DNA from: Martinezella rhizogenes
GTDB lineage: Bacteria > Pseudomonadota > Alphaproteobacteria > Rhizobiales > Rhizobiaceae
Length of the DNA: 64,000 nucleotides
Direction of reading: 5' to 3'
Assembly (NCBI RefSeq): GCF_027460065.1
Contig: NZ_JAPYZZ010000008.1
Span: forward strand, 124,001-188,000
This document shows, one piece after another, positions 24,980 through 33,124 of this stretch. The notes below the pieces were generated by a model. That model made no database searches, had not been told where the DNA came from, and saw only the letters and a list, made by a program, of their open reading frames with translations. A program made the translations under genes and the position numbers. How positions within the stretch are numbered: position 1 is the first letter of the stretch; the number at the start of each line of letters is the position of its first letter.

Positions 24980-25558
24980 TTGGATTTATTGTTGACAAAT
25001 GATCGCAAAATTCAAGCTGCTGAAAAAACTTTAAAATTTATTGGCGACAACCCTTGCTTCGATATTATTGAGTTTATTGACAGAATATCGATAAACGAGG
25101 ACTGGGCTAAAATCGTCGTTGCGCACATCTATCTAGATCACATCGTTACTGAAATATTAAGGGAAAAACTCGAGAACCCCGGAAAGTATCCTGAGAGTAG
25201 GGGCTTTTCCGAGAAATTAGCGCTATGCAAAGCATTCGGTTATTTCAATGACGAATTTGGGAGTGTGCTCTCAGCTATAAACAATTCTCGTAATAAATTC
25301 GCACACAAACTTGTATTCATCGTCTCCGATCAAGAAAAACGCGATCTTTTTCGCACCCTTACGAAAGAACGTCCTATTTCGGACGTAACACAACCGGGCG
25401 GATTTGAGGAATTTCTTATAACAGTGGTTATGCTTGCTGAGGTGGCGCGAGCCGGAGAAAAGCGAAGAGCGGACCTATTAAAAGAATATAACTATGTGAG
25501 TGAAAAAATAATGGAAATACTTATCGCAAACAAAAATATGTTGGGCACTAAAAGTTAG
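24980..25558 (+). CDS. HEPN/MtlR-like protein with RNxxxH motif (accessory)
   Basis: About 192 residues, cytoplasmic and helical. The core 'GFSEKLALCKAFGYFNDEFG' followed by SAINNSRNKFAHKL is the pattern of MtlR/DUF4145-like HEPN-fold proteins. R104-N105-x3-H109 fits the HEPN RNxxxH ribonuclease motif (numbering from the first TTG). No ATG opens the frame. Start candidates are TTG at 24980, 24989 or 24992, without a strong ribosome site, so a truncated N-terminus is possible. The gene is visibly AT-rich, with ATA, TTA and AGA codons unlike its neighbours, and sits alone between conserved core genes. Horizontal acquisition is likely. A toxin or RNase role is inference; no antitoxin gene is adjacent. 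Confidence 0.65.
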   Translation: MDLLLTNDRKIQAAEKTLKFIGDNPCFDIIEFIDRISINEDWAKIVVAHIYLDHIVTEILREKLENPGKYPESRGFSEKLALCKAFGYFNDEFGSVLSAINNSRNKFAHKLVFIVSDQEKRDLFRTLTKERPISDVTQPGGFEEFLITVVMLAEVARAGEKRRADLLKEYNYVSEKIMEILIANKNMLGTKS

Positions 25559-25590
25559 CTGCAGGGCACATAAACAACATCACCCTGCAG
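25559..25590. repeat. 8-bp inverted repeat at the right edge of the AT-rich insert
   Basis: CTGCAGGG (25559-25566) and CCCTGCAG (25583-25590) lie between the HEPN-like gene and the convergent DUF2312 gene. They start one base after the HEPN-like stop codon. This could be a transcript-end hairpin for DUF2312, but neither strand shows a T-run. It may also mark an insertion boundary. Confidence 0.4.
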
Positions 25591-25608
25591 CAATTTGAGA
25601 GCCAGTGA

Positions 25609-25863
25609 CTATTCCATGCCAAGCGCGGCCATATAAGTCTGAAGAATCGTTTCTTCCTCGATGCGCTCATTGGCATCCTTCTTGCGCAGACGGATGATGG
25701 TGCGGATCGCCTTGGTGTCGTAACCACGACCCTTCGCCTCGCCCATGACATCCTTGATATCGCCCTGAATGGCAGCCTTTTCTTCTTCCAGACGTTCAAT
25801 CCGTTCAATAATCTGGCGCAGTTCCGCGGCCGCGACGGTTTCGGTGGTGCTGGTTTCGTCCAT
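25609..25863 (-). CDS. DUF2312 family protein
   Basis: An 84-residue helical protein ([44 protein letters not shown]...). The second half, [30 protein letters not shown], is the DUF2312 signature (an N-terminal coiled coil plus a small basic domain, sometimes called GapR). The Caulobacter member GapR binds AT-rich, overtwisted DNA at replication forks. I chose ATG 25863; the upstream extension to 25992 is not family-like. Function is by family similarity and the protein may be a nucleoid-associated factor. Confidence 0.88.
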   Translation of the reverse strand: MDETSTTETVAAAELRQIIERIERLEEEKAAIQGDIKDVMGEAKGRGYDTKAIRTIIRLRKKDANERIEEETILQTYMAALGME

Positions 25864-26013
25864 TATATCATCCTTTATTGGCGGCCCGCATCTGAGCCCT
25901 TTCATTATATCCGGGCGAAGTCCTCGCCGGTCGCTGCCAGCGGGCAGCAAAATTCCGGCCTGTGAACTGCCCACTGAAAGGCGTCCCGTCAAGTCGTTTC
26001 CGTCGATCGGCGT

Positions 26014-26319
26014 CTATTCCTTGGGTCGGTTCTGCTCAAAGGCGGTTTTCTGGGCATCACTTGCCTCCGCCTGATATTTCTCTTTCCAATCCTCATACGG
26101 CATGCCGTAGACGATTTCCCGCGATTGATCCTTGCTGAGCGGAACCCCGGCTTCGTCGGCTGCCTCCCGATACCAGTTAGAAAGACAATTGCGGCAAAAG
26201 CCCGCGAGATTCATCAGGTCGATGTTCTGCACATCGTGGCGCTCTCGAAGATGCTGGACGAGGCGACGGAAGGCGGCCGCCTCGAACTCGATCTGACTGT
26301 TGTCGGTGTCATTCGTCAT
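26014..26319 (-). CDS. DUF1244 family protein
   Basis: A 101-residue acidic protein. 'FRRLVQHLRERHDVQNIDLMNLAGFCRNCLSNWYREAADEAG' is the DUF1244 core, with two conserved cysteines (CRNC) that could bind metal. 'SREIVYGMPYEDWKEKYQ' completes the domain. It begins 15 bp after the N-formylglutamate amidohydrolase gene ends, so the two are one transcript. Structures exist for the family but no function is established. Confidence 0.88.
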   Translation of the reverse strand: MTNDTDNSQIEFEAAAFRRLVQHLRERHDVQNIDLMNLAGFCRNCLSNWYREAADEAGVPLSKDQSREIVYGMPYEDWKEKYQAEASDAQKTAFEQNRPKE

Positions 26320-26334
26320 GGCAAAACTCCAGGC

Positions 26335-27123
26335 TCAATAGGGACCGGTGCGAGAGGCGAACAGCTGATATTCATGCAGGACGGGATCGTCATTCATTGC
26401 GGCGAAAATGGGAGCGAGCCGGTCCGACCATTCGGCGATCCCCTTCTCATCCGCGATCAGATCCTGCCGAACCTCCAGAAGCGCATGCGGTATGCCCTTC
26501 ATCATGCAATGCCGATACATGGTGTCGCCCTTGAGGGCGCCGTCATAGGGTTCGTTGTCGCCAACCAGAATGTCGCCCGTGGCGCGCAGATGTGCCAGAA
26601 GCGGATCGACTGCGCGGTGATCGGTGTCCCACAGAACCGCCGCATGCCATGGCCGCGGCGTTTCCTTCCAGAACGGCGTATAAGAATGCAGCGACAGGAC
26701 GAGCGGCGCTTCTTCCGATGCTTCGGCAACGCCGGTCAGCACACGGTCCACAGCATTGTGATAGGGCCGATGGAAAACCTCGATCCGCTTTTGCCATTCC
26801 TCTTCCGAAATCGGATGGTTGCCGGGGACAATCGCACCGTCCGAAATCTTCATGATGAGGGTCGGATCGTCCTCGCCGCGATTCGGATCGATCAGCAGCC
26901 GTGAGAACCGCCCGAGCACGGCCGGCACGCCAAGCCGCGCTGCAAGCGAGCGCGTCAGCCCTTCTATGCCGATATCAAATGCGATATGGCGGTGAAAAGC
27001 GGTTTGCGGAAGGCCAAGATTGCCGTAGTGTGCCGGCAGGAGGTTCATGGCATGGTCCGCCAGAAGAACCATGCCTTTGTCATAATCGCCTTCTATGATT
27101 TCATAGGGTATGAAGTCGTTCAT
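26335..27123 (-). CDS. N-formylglutamate amidohydrolase family protein
   Basis: A 262-residue zinc hydrolase of the HutG/N-formylglutamate amidohydrolase superfamily. Early 'LLADHAMNLLP' and 'FHRHIAFDIG' supply probable metal and substrate residues, followed by 'GRFSRLLIDPNRGEDDPTLI' and 'LSLHSYTP'. The family hydrolyses N-formyl-L-glutamate, usually the last step of histidine degradation, but this gene is not among hut genes. Its true substrate may differ. It is co-transcribed with DUF1244. Confidence 0.85.
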   Translation of the reverse strand: MNDFIPYEIIEGDYDKGMVLLADHAMNLLPAHYGNLGLPQTAFHRHIAFDIGIEGLTRSLAARLGVPAVLGRFSRLLIDPNRGEDDPTLIMKISDGAIVPGNHPISEEEWQKRIEVFHRPYHNAVDRVLTGVAEASEEAPLVLSLHSYTPFWKETPRPWHAAVLWDTDHRAVDPLLAHLRATGDILVGDNEPYDGALKGDTMYRHCMMKGIPHALLEVRQDLIADEKGIAEWSDRLAPIFAAMNDDPVLHEYQLFASRTGPY

Positions 27124-27161
27124 CGATGATTTTCTGGGGCAGGATTAAGGAGAGAAACTTG

Positions 27162-27254
27162 ATGGCATGGCTTGAGGCCGGGCGCAAGTTCAGGCGGAAG
27201 AACAGCCATCTACCTTATCGCACTCACGATCCCACGAACAATATAATCGATTAA
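27162..27254 (+). CDS. Possible 30-residue basic peptide
   Basis: A short ORF (MAWLEAGRKFRRKNSHLPYR then ten more residues) with a strong AAGGAG (27147-27152) nine bases upstream of its ATG. It sits in the divergent gap before the DUF1036 gene. It is rich in Arg/Lys and has no signal peptide. I do not recognise it. The good ribosome site is the only positive evidence, so it may be a leader peptide or chance. Confidence 0.25.
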   Translation: MAWLEAGRKFRRKNSHLPYRTHDPTNNIID

Positions 27255-27261
27255 ACTCGCG

Positions 27262-27287
27262 TTGACTTTCTTTGGCGGCCACGCCAA
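27262..27287 (+). promoter_or_regulatory. Possible -35 and hairpin before the DUF1036-pyk unit
   Basis: TTGACT (27262-27267) is followed by an inverted repeat TTGGCG (27272-27277) / CGCCAA (27282-27287). No convincing -10 is found at the standard distance. The dyad could be an operator over the -35 or a stem in the leader. Confidence 0.3.
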
Positions 27288-27318
27288 GAAGTGTGTTCAT
27301 TATAACCATGGAATCCGG

Positions 27319-27801
27319 ATGGAAGCTGTGACTCAGTCATCTCTCGCTCTTCCTCGCCACTTCAGGCATATCGCCCGTCTTTTCTCCGCAGCGGCATTGT
27401 TTCTGACCCCGTTCATATTCGTGGAGTCCGCGCATGCGGATTTCCGCGTGTGCAACAGCACGCAGAATCTCGTGGGGGTCGCAATCGGCTACCGCGCACA
27501 GGATGGCTGGGTCAGCGAAGGCTGGTGGCAGGTTCCCTCCTCGACCTGCGCAACGCTGATCGAGGGTGAACTGCAGTCACGTTATTATTATCTTTATGCC
27601 GAAGATGCCGCCCATGGCGGCCGCTGGACCGGTGACGTCAACATGTGCGTGGCGGAAAACGAGTTCAAGATCAACGGCGTGGACGATTGTTTTGCCCGCA
27701 GCTTCCAGAGAATGGGTTTCAAGGAATATGACACGGGCAGACAGGGCAGCTGGATGGTCCAGCTTTCCGATACGCCAGGCACACAGGGAAATCAAAACTG
27801 A
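27319..27801 (+). CDS. DUF1036 exported protein
   Basis: About 160 residues. A hydrophobic signal segment (LFSAAALFLTPFIFVESAHA) precedes a mature domain with 'DFRVCNSTQNLVGVAIGYRAQDGWVSEGWW' and 'STCATLIEGELQSRYYYLYAED', which is the DUF1036 signature. Four conserved cysteines probably form disulfides in the periplasm. ATG 27319 is used; it is the only in-frame ATG that leaves a sensible signal peptide. The stop codon overlaps the pyk start by one base, so translation is coupled to a central glycolytic enzyme, an arrangement conserved in rhizobia as far as I recall. Function unknown. Confidence 0.88.
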   Translation: MEAVTQSSLALPRHFRHIARLFSAAALFLTPFIFVESAHADFRVCNSTQNLVGVAIGYRAQDGWVSEGWWQVPSSTCATLIEGELQSRYYYLYAEDAAHGGRWTGDVNMCVAENEFKINGVDDCFARSFQRMGFKEYDTGRQGSWMVQLSDTPGTQGNQN

Positions 27802-29240
27802 TGAAGCGTAACCGCAAAGTCAAAATTCTTGCAACTCTCGGCCCGGCCTCTTCCGAAGAGGCCATGATCGAAAAGCTGCATCTTGCTGGCGCCGATCTTT
27901 TCCGGATCAACATGAGCCATGCGAGCCACGACGTGATGCGGACGCTCATTCAGCGTATCCGCTCCGTCGAAAGCCGCAACGGTCGTCCCATCGGCATTCT
28001 GGCCGACCTGCAGGGTCCCAAGCTGCGCGTCGGAAAATTCGCCGAGACCAAGGTCGATCTGGTTCCGGGCCAGACCTTCACGCTTGATAACAACGACACC
28101 CCCGGCGACAACACCCGCGTTTTCCTGCCGCATCCTGAAATTCTCGAAGCGGTCAAGCCCGGCCACCGCCTGCTGATCGATGACGGCAAGCTGCACCTGC
28201 GCGCTGAAAAGAGCGACGGCAAGAGCATCGTCACCACGGTCATTTCCGGCACCCGGATTTCCGACCGTAAGGGCATCAGCCTGCCCGACACCCTGCTCGG
28301 CGTCGGCGTTCTGACCGACAAGGACCGCGTCGACCTCGATGCCGTTCTCGAGACCAACGAAGTGGACTGGGTCGCCCTTTCCTTCGTTCAGCGCCCTGAA
28401 GACCTGGCCGAAGTGCGCAAGATTTCCCGCGGCCGCGTTGGCCTGATGTCCAAGATCGAAAAGCCGCAGGCTGTCGAACGCATCGAGGAAATCATCGAGC
28501 TTTCCGATGCATTGATGGTTGCGCGCGGCGATCTTGGTGTGGAAATGCCGTTGGAAGCCGTCCCAGGCATCCAGAAGCAGCTGACCCGTGCCTGCCGGCG
28601 CGCCGGCAAACCCGTCGTCGTTGCCACCCAGATGCTGGAATCGATGATAACAGCTCCGGTTCCGACCCGCGCGGAAGTGTCGGACGTTGCAACCGCCGTC
28701 TTCGAAGGCGCCGACGCCATCATGCTCTCGGCTGAGTCCGCTTCCGGCGATTATCCGATCGAAGCCGTATCGACCATGGCGTCCATCGCCAGCACGGTGG
28801 AACAGGACCCCTATTATTCCAACATCATCTACGCGCAGCGTCCGCAGCCGGAAGCAACCGGTGCCGACGCCATTTCGCTTGCCGCCCGCCAGATTGCCGA
28901 AACACTGAAGCTTGCGGCGATCGTCACTTATACGTCCTCGGGCACGACCGGTCTGCGCGCCGCGCGCGAGCGGCCGCAGGTGCCGATCATTGCGCTGTCG
29001 CCGATCATCCAGACCGCGCGCCGCCTGTCGGTCGTCTGGGGCCTGCACTGCGTCGTCACCGGCGACGCCAGTGATCTCGACGACATGGTGAACCGCGCTT
29101 GTCGCATCGTTGTTTCCGAAGGTTTCGGCAAGCCCGGTGAACGCATCATCATTTCCGCCGGCGTGCCGCTCGGCACCCCCGGCGCAACCAATATGGTGCG
29201 CATCGCCTATATCGGCTCGGACGGCCAGAGCGGCGTCTGA
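27801..29240 (+). CDS. pyk: Pyruvate kinase
   Basis: A 479-residue pyruvate kinase converting phosphoenolpyruvate and ADP to pyruvate and ATP. The K+/Mg2+ and substrate motifs are intact: 'LATLGPASS' and 'FRINMSHASH' near the N-terminus, LMSKIEKPQAVERIEEI (lysine acid/base region, residues about 215-231) and MVARGDLGVEMP (residues 239-250). The C-terminal domain is complete. It is coupled to the DUF1036 gene and ends at a strong bidirectional terminator. Confidence 0.97.
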   Translation: MKRNRKVKILATLGPASSEEAMIEKLHLAGADLFRINMSHASHDVMRTLIQRIRSVESRNGRPIGILADLQGPKLRVGKFAETKVDLVPGQTFTLDNNDTPGDNTRVFLPHPEILEAVKPGHRLLIDDGKLHLRAEKSDGKSIVTTVISGTRISDRKGISLPDTLLGVGVLTDKDRVDLDAVLETNEVDWVALSFVQRPEDLAEVRKISRGRVGLMSKIEKPQAVERIEEIIELSDALMVARGDLGVEMPLEAVPGIQKQLTRACRRAGKPVVVATQMLESMITAPVPTRAEVSDVATAVFEGADAIMLSAESASGDYPIEAVSTMASIASTVEQDPYYSNIIYAQRPQPEATGADAISLAARQIAETLKLAAIVTYTSSGTTGLRAARERPQVPIIALSPIIQTARRLSVVWGLHCVVTGDASDLDDMVNRACRIVVSEGFGKPGERIIISAGVPLGTPGATNMVRIAYIGSDGQSGV

Positions 29241-29260
29241 TAGATAAATACCAAGTAATA

Positions 29261-29289
29261 AAAAACCCGCCGTCACCGGCGGGTTTTTT
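29261..29289. terminator. Bidirectional terminator between pyk and the DUF882 gene
   Basis: CCCGCCG (29266-29272) pairs with CGGCGGG (29277-29283) around TCAC, flanked by five As and six Ts. It can serve the convergent transcripts from both sides. Confidence 0.92.
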
Positions 29290-29320
29290 ATTGGCCTTTC
29301 GGCCGTCTGATAAAACAGGC

Positions 29321-31231
29321 TCAGTGCATCTTAACCGGCGTGCTGAAGCGGCTGGATTCGATGGCCACGGCACCCGGCTTGAAGCTCGCCGAGGTGGCCG
29401 AAGCCGACATCTCATTGCTGAGCATGCGGTTGGCGACAACGCGCGGCGCCTTCACGGAGCGTCCGGTCGTGCCCTTGTTCTGGTTGAGCGCCCAATCCGA
29501 AATAAGATCCTGCGTCAGGCGTCCACCGCCCACCATGGCCTGCTCGGAAACGACTGCATCCTGCTTGCTCGGGCGCGAACCCTTGGTTGGGAGGCCGGCG
29601 CTAAGGCCACCATTGATGGCGGGCTTCAGATCGAAAGCATCCCCAAAACCAGGCTGCGGAGCGGCCTTCGCCGTTTCGGCGGGCGCGACGGTAACCTTGT
29701 GGTTGACGGCAGCCGGGAACGGCGCCGCCGTCGGCATCGCAGCCGACTGGACCTGCGACCGCGCGGCCTGACCGCTCTGTTCAAGAGCCGCGACCACGGT
29801 CGGCGAAAGCGTATCCTGCTGCGCCGCGGCGAGATCGTCTTCGCCTTCCTGATCAGCGTTTGCTGCCGCCAGCAGGGCTTCCGCCACGGCCGGACGATTG
29901 GCCGGAACCGGGATAGAAGCGAGTTCACCGGTCGCAGCCGGTGTCGCACCATCGGCGGAAGCCGTCAGGATCGACCCTTCCGCATCACCCTTCATGCCAC
30001 GCGGGCCAAGAAGCGTTGGTACAGGCACGGAAACTTCGGCCAGATCGGCAAATTGCTGGCGCTCGGCCGGAGCTGACGTCGGCGTCGGCATAGTCGCCGC
30101 CTGCAGGGCATCCTGCGCGGCATTGCGGGCCGGAGAATAAAGCGCGGTCGCAAGGCCGGCATTGGCAGGCGGCTGGTTGCCGAATGCGGGCCGGGCCGTC
30201 GGCAGCGGCGCATCGGTCACGCCGGGAAGGGCCTGTGCCGAAGCAACAGCAATGGTGGGTTCAGGTTCGGGAGCCGCCTGTTGCGGAGCCACCGGGCGAG
30301 CGACAGCCGGGCGTTCTGCGGGCTCCGGCGCTGCTGCGATGCTATCGGGATCTTCATCCTCGTCACCGCCGCCAAAGAGGGCCTGCAACAGGGTCTTGCG
30401 TTTGCCGCCACCACCGGAGGAAGCAGGGCCGGAACCCGCGCTGGAAGCGACCTGAATGGAGGAGGAGCTGACGCGCTTCTTGTAATCGGCGAGCGCCTGC
30501 TCATAACCGGGCAGCGGCTTGCCATCGGATGGAAGATGCAGCGTATTGCCCCTTGGGAAGATGCGAACGAGTTCCTGACGGCTCATGCGCGGCCAGGCGC
30601 GAACGCCACCGACATCCATGTGCACGAAGGGAGAACCGGAGGTCGGATAAAAGCCGACGCCGCCGATCTGCATCTGCATGCCGATTTCACGCAGGGTGGC
30701 GAGCTTTACGCCGGGGATGTAAAAATCCATGGCCTTGCCGAGCATGTGCTGGCTTTTTTCCGCGACACCCTTGGTGCGGGTACGCAGCAGGCCATTAGTC
30801 TCCGGCGAGCGAAAGGCCGAAACGACATTGATGTAATCGGTCGCACCACTGCGGCGATAGACTTCCCAGACGAGATCGAAAAGGCGCGGATCCATCCGCG
30901 TCGGCTGGTTGCGGCGCCAGTCACGCAGGAAACGGTTGAGTTCCTGCAGGCCCTTCTGGTCGTATTTTCCATTGCGCTTGAAGGTGATGACCGCCTTCTC
31001 GCGTGTATGGATATAATACAGTTTGAGGCTGCGCGTCTCGGCCGCGGCTTCCGTCGCCGAGACACCTACGAAAGGCATTGCGGCGAGCATCAGGCAGGCA
31101 AAGGTGACAGCGCGTGCCGACAGCTTCGTGCATATATCCTTGATCAAGCCGCGCGCAGCCTTAGTCGACTGCGCGATATTTCGATGCAGATATGGCAATT
31201 CGATCCCCGCCTGGAAGACAATTTCTGTCAC
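29321..31231 (-). CDS. DUF882/M15-type peptidoglycan peptidase with long Ala/Pro-rich tail
   Basis: About 636 residues. An uncleaved or cleaved N-terminal signal ('AVTFACLMLAAMPFVGVSATEAAAE') leads to a DUF882 domain (about residues 70-210). Zinc-ligand-like residues are seen in 'VVSAFRSPETNG', 'EKSQHMLGKAMDF' and 'SPFVHMDVGG'. The family includes E. coli MepK (YcbK), which cuts 3-3 peptidoglycan cross-links, a bond type abundant in Agrobacterium. The remaining ~400 residues are low-complexity, Ala/Pro/Ser-rich and probably disordered. The start is uncertain: GTG 31231 is the longest option and no ATG precedes the signal segment. Confidence 0.82.
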   Translation of the reverse strand: MTEIVFQAGIELPYLHRNIAQSTKAARGLIKDICTKLSARAVTFACLMLAAMPFVGVSATEAAAETRSLKLYYIHTREKAVITFKRNGKYDQKGLQELNRFLRDWRRNQPTRMDPRLFDLVWEVYRRSGATDYINVVSAFRSPETNGLLRTRTKGVAEKSQHMLGKAMDFYIPGVKLATLREIGMQMQIGGVGFYPTSGSPFVHMDVGGVRAWPRMSRQELVRIFPRGNTLHLPSDGKPLPGYEQALADYKKRVSSSSIQVASSAGSGPASSGGGGKRKTLLQALFGGGDEDEDPDSIAAAPEPAERPAVARPVAPQQAAPEPEPTIAVASAQALPGVTDAPLPTARPAFGNQPPANAGLATALYSPARNAAQDALQAATMPTPTSAPAERQQFADLAEVSVPVPTLLGPRGMKGDAEGSILTASADGATPAATGELASIPVPANRPAVAEALLAAANADQEGEDDLAAAQQDTLSPTVVAALEQSGQAARSQVQSAAMPTAAPFPAAVNHKVTVAPAETAKAAPQPGFGDAFDLKPAINGGLSAGLPTKGSRPSKQDAVVSEQAMVGGGRLTQDLISDWALNQNKGTTGRSVKAPRVVANRMLSNEMSASATSASFKPGAVAIESSRFSTPVKMH

Positions 31232-31407
31232 ATTGCCTCAAATGAACGTCAAATACGGTGACACGATGGCAAAATTGCCACACACATGCAACCTTCCTCT
31301 ACATAGTGAATCAGCCACTAACAAGAGGTTTATAGACGGTAAGCGGATATCCTTGCTCAGAAGTTAACGAATTTCACGATCTGCCCGGGAATAAGCGGTT
31401 TGGACCC

Positions 31408-32955
31408 TCAGGCGGCATCTCGAAGTGGATCATCCGGATCGATGCCATAATCCTTCAGCTTGCGATAAAGCGTCGAGCGGCCGATGCCGAGCTTTCTCGC
31501 AACCTGGCTCATCTGACCGCGATAAAAACGCAGGGCGAAACGGATGAGTTCCTCTTCGATCTCGGCCAGTTTCCGGATATTGCCCGAATCGTCCATGCTG
31601 GAGATCAGGTTTCCGCCCCGATAAATGGTGGTGGAGATATCCGACGGCTCCTCGATGACGGCATGGTTTTCGGCAGCCGGCGACGGCGGCGGCGAATAGG
31701 CCGCAAGCTTCAACGACGATCCGGATGGCGAGTGGATGATATCGTCCCCGTCATCGCCATTCGCAAATTCAGGCAGCTGCAGCGCGATCTGCGGAAAATC
31801 GGAATCCGACAGTTCCTCACCCTGCGACAGAACCACGGCGCGGAAAACGGCGTTCTCCAGCTGGCGGATATTACCCGGCCAGTCATAGGCCGTCAGCAGC
31901 GCCAGCGCACTGGCATCTAGACCGACGGCATTGGGCAGTTTCTGTTCCGCCGAAAAGCGTTCGGCGAAAACCCGCGCCAGATGGGGAATATCTTCCTTGC
32001 GACGGCGCAGCGCCGGAATGGTGATCGGAAAGACATTAAGGCGATAATAGAGGTCCTCGCGGAAGCGGCCTTCCTTCACCTCTTCGATGAGGTTCTTGTT
32101 GGTGGCCGAAATCAGCCGCACATTGACCTTCTGCACCCGCGCGGAGCCGACCGTTTCGATTTCGCCCTGCTGGACGGCACGGAGCAGCTTCACCTGCACG
32201 TCCAGCGGCAGATCGCCGATTTCATCGAGGAACAGCGTGCCGCCATCCGCCTCCATGAACTTGCCGACGTGTTTTTCTGTCGCACCGGTGAACGCGCCCT
32301 TCTCGTGGCCGAAGAGGATGCTTTCCACGAGATTATGAGGGATGGCACCGCAATTGACTGTTATGAACGGCTTGTTCGCTCGGTCGCCGCTCGACTGGAT
32401 GGCGCGGGCGACCATTTCCTTGCCGACGCCGGATTCGCCTTCCAGCACCACGGGAATGCTGGACTGGGCGGCGCGCTGCGCCAATTCGATAACCCTCAGC
32501 ATTGCGGGGCTTGCGGAAACGATATCGGTAAAATTCACTGCGTTGCTCCGTCCGCGCCTGCCCGTGCGGGCCTTTGCCTCTCTCCTGTCGAGCTTGAGCG
32601 CATTGGAGATGGCGGCGCCGATCCTTTCCGGCGAAACCGGCTTCACGACGAAATCAAAAGCGCCGGCGCGCATGGCCTGCACAACGGTGTCGATGCCGCC
32701 CTGACCGGTTTGGACGATGACCGGAACATCCGTGCCGAGTTCGCCGACTGCCTTCAGAAAGGCGAGCCCGTCCATTTCAGGCATCATCAGATCGAGGACG
32801 ATGACGTTGATCTCACCACTATATTGCTTGAGCAATTCCAGCCCCGCCTTGCCGTTTTCAGCAAGCAAGGCCAGATGCCCATAACGTTCCACCGCATTTT
32901 TGAGCAGGCGGCGCTGGACGGGATCATCGTCTATCACGAGAACATGCGCGGTCAT
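31408..32955 (-). CDS. Sigma-54-dependent response regulator (NtrC family)
   Basis: A 515-residue transcription activator. The receiver domain (about 1-120) has the phospho-acceptor Asp55 in VIVLDLMMPEMDG. The AAA+ domain (about 150-390) has Walker A GESGVGKE, the sigma-54 contact loop GAFTGA and 'GTLFLDEIGDLPLDVQ'. A Fis-type helix-turn-helix (ARKLGIGRSTLYRKLKDYGI) ends the protein. Between AAA+ and HTH is a long, poorly conserved linker. No histidine kinase gene is adjacent, so it is an orphan here. It must drive sigma-54 promoters somewhere; targets are unknown. Confidence 0.93.
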   Translation of the reverse strand: MTAHVLVIDDDPVQRRLLKNAVERYGHLALLAENGKAGLELLKQYSGEINVIVLDLMMPEMDGLAFLKAVGELGTDVPVIVQTGQGGIDTVVQAMRAGAFDFVVKPVSPERIGAAISNALKLDRREAKARTGRRGRSNAVNFTDIVSASPAMLRVIELAQRAAQSSIPVVLEGESGVGKEMVARAIQSSGDRANKPFITVNCGAIPHNLVESILFGHEKGAFTGATEKHVGKFMEADGGTLFLDEIGDLPLDVQVKLLRAVQQGEIETVGSARVQKVNVRLISATNKNLIEEVKEGRFREDLYYRLNVFPITIPALRRRKEDIPHLARVFAERFSAEQKLPNAVGLDASALALLTAYDWPGNIRQLENAVFRAVVLSQGEELSDSDFPQIALQLPEFANGDDGDDIIHSPSGSSLKLAAYSPPPSPAAENHAVIEEPSDISTTIYRGGNLISSMDDSGNIRKLAEIEEELIRFALRFYRGQMSQVARKLGIGRSTLYRKLKDYGIDPDDPLRDAA

Positions 32956-33124
32956 TTTTAGCTCCGGTTTCCGGTTTATGGACCTGCTTCATGCGGTCCC
33001 TTATGCCGCACTCTGGCACGGGAGATTTGAACATCCAGTTTTGAGAATTGCTTGCATTTTATCCATTGCCGCGGGAAATAGGGTCCCCATATGCTTTGAA
33101 AGCATAACCAGAAGGATACGTCCG

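Noticed and set aside
25591-25608. Read-through extension of DUF2312 (minus strand) by 17 residues after its stop codon
   Set aside because: The frame stays open over the inverted repeat, but DUF2312 already has its normal end and nothing suggests recoding.
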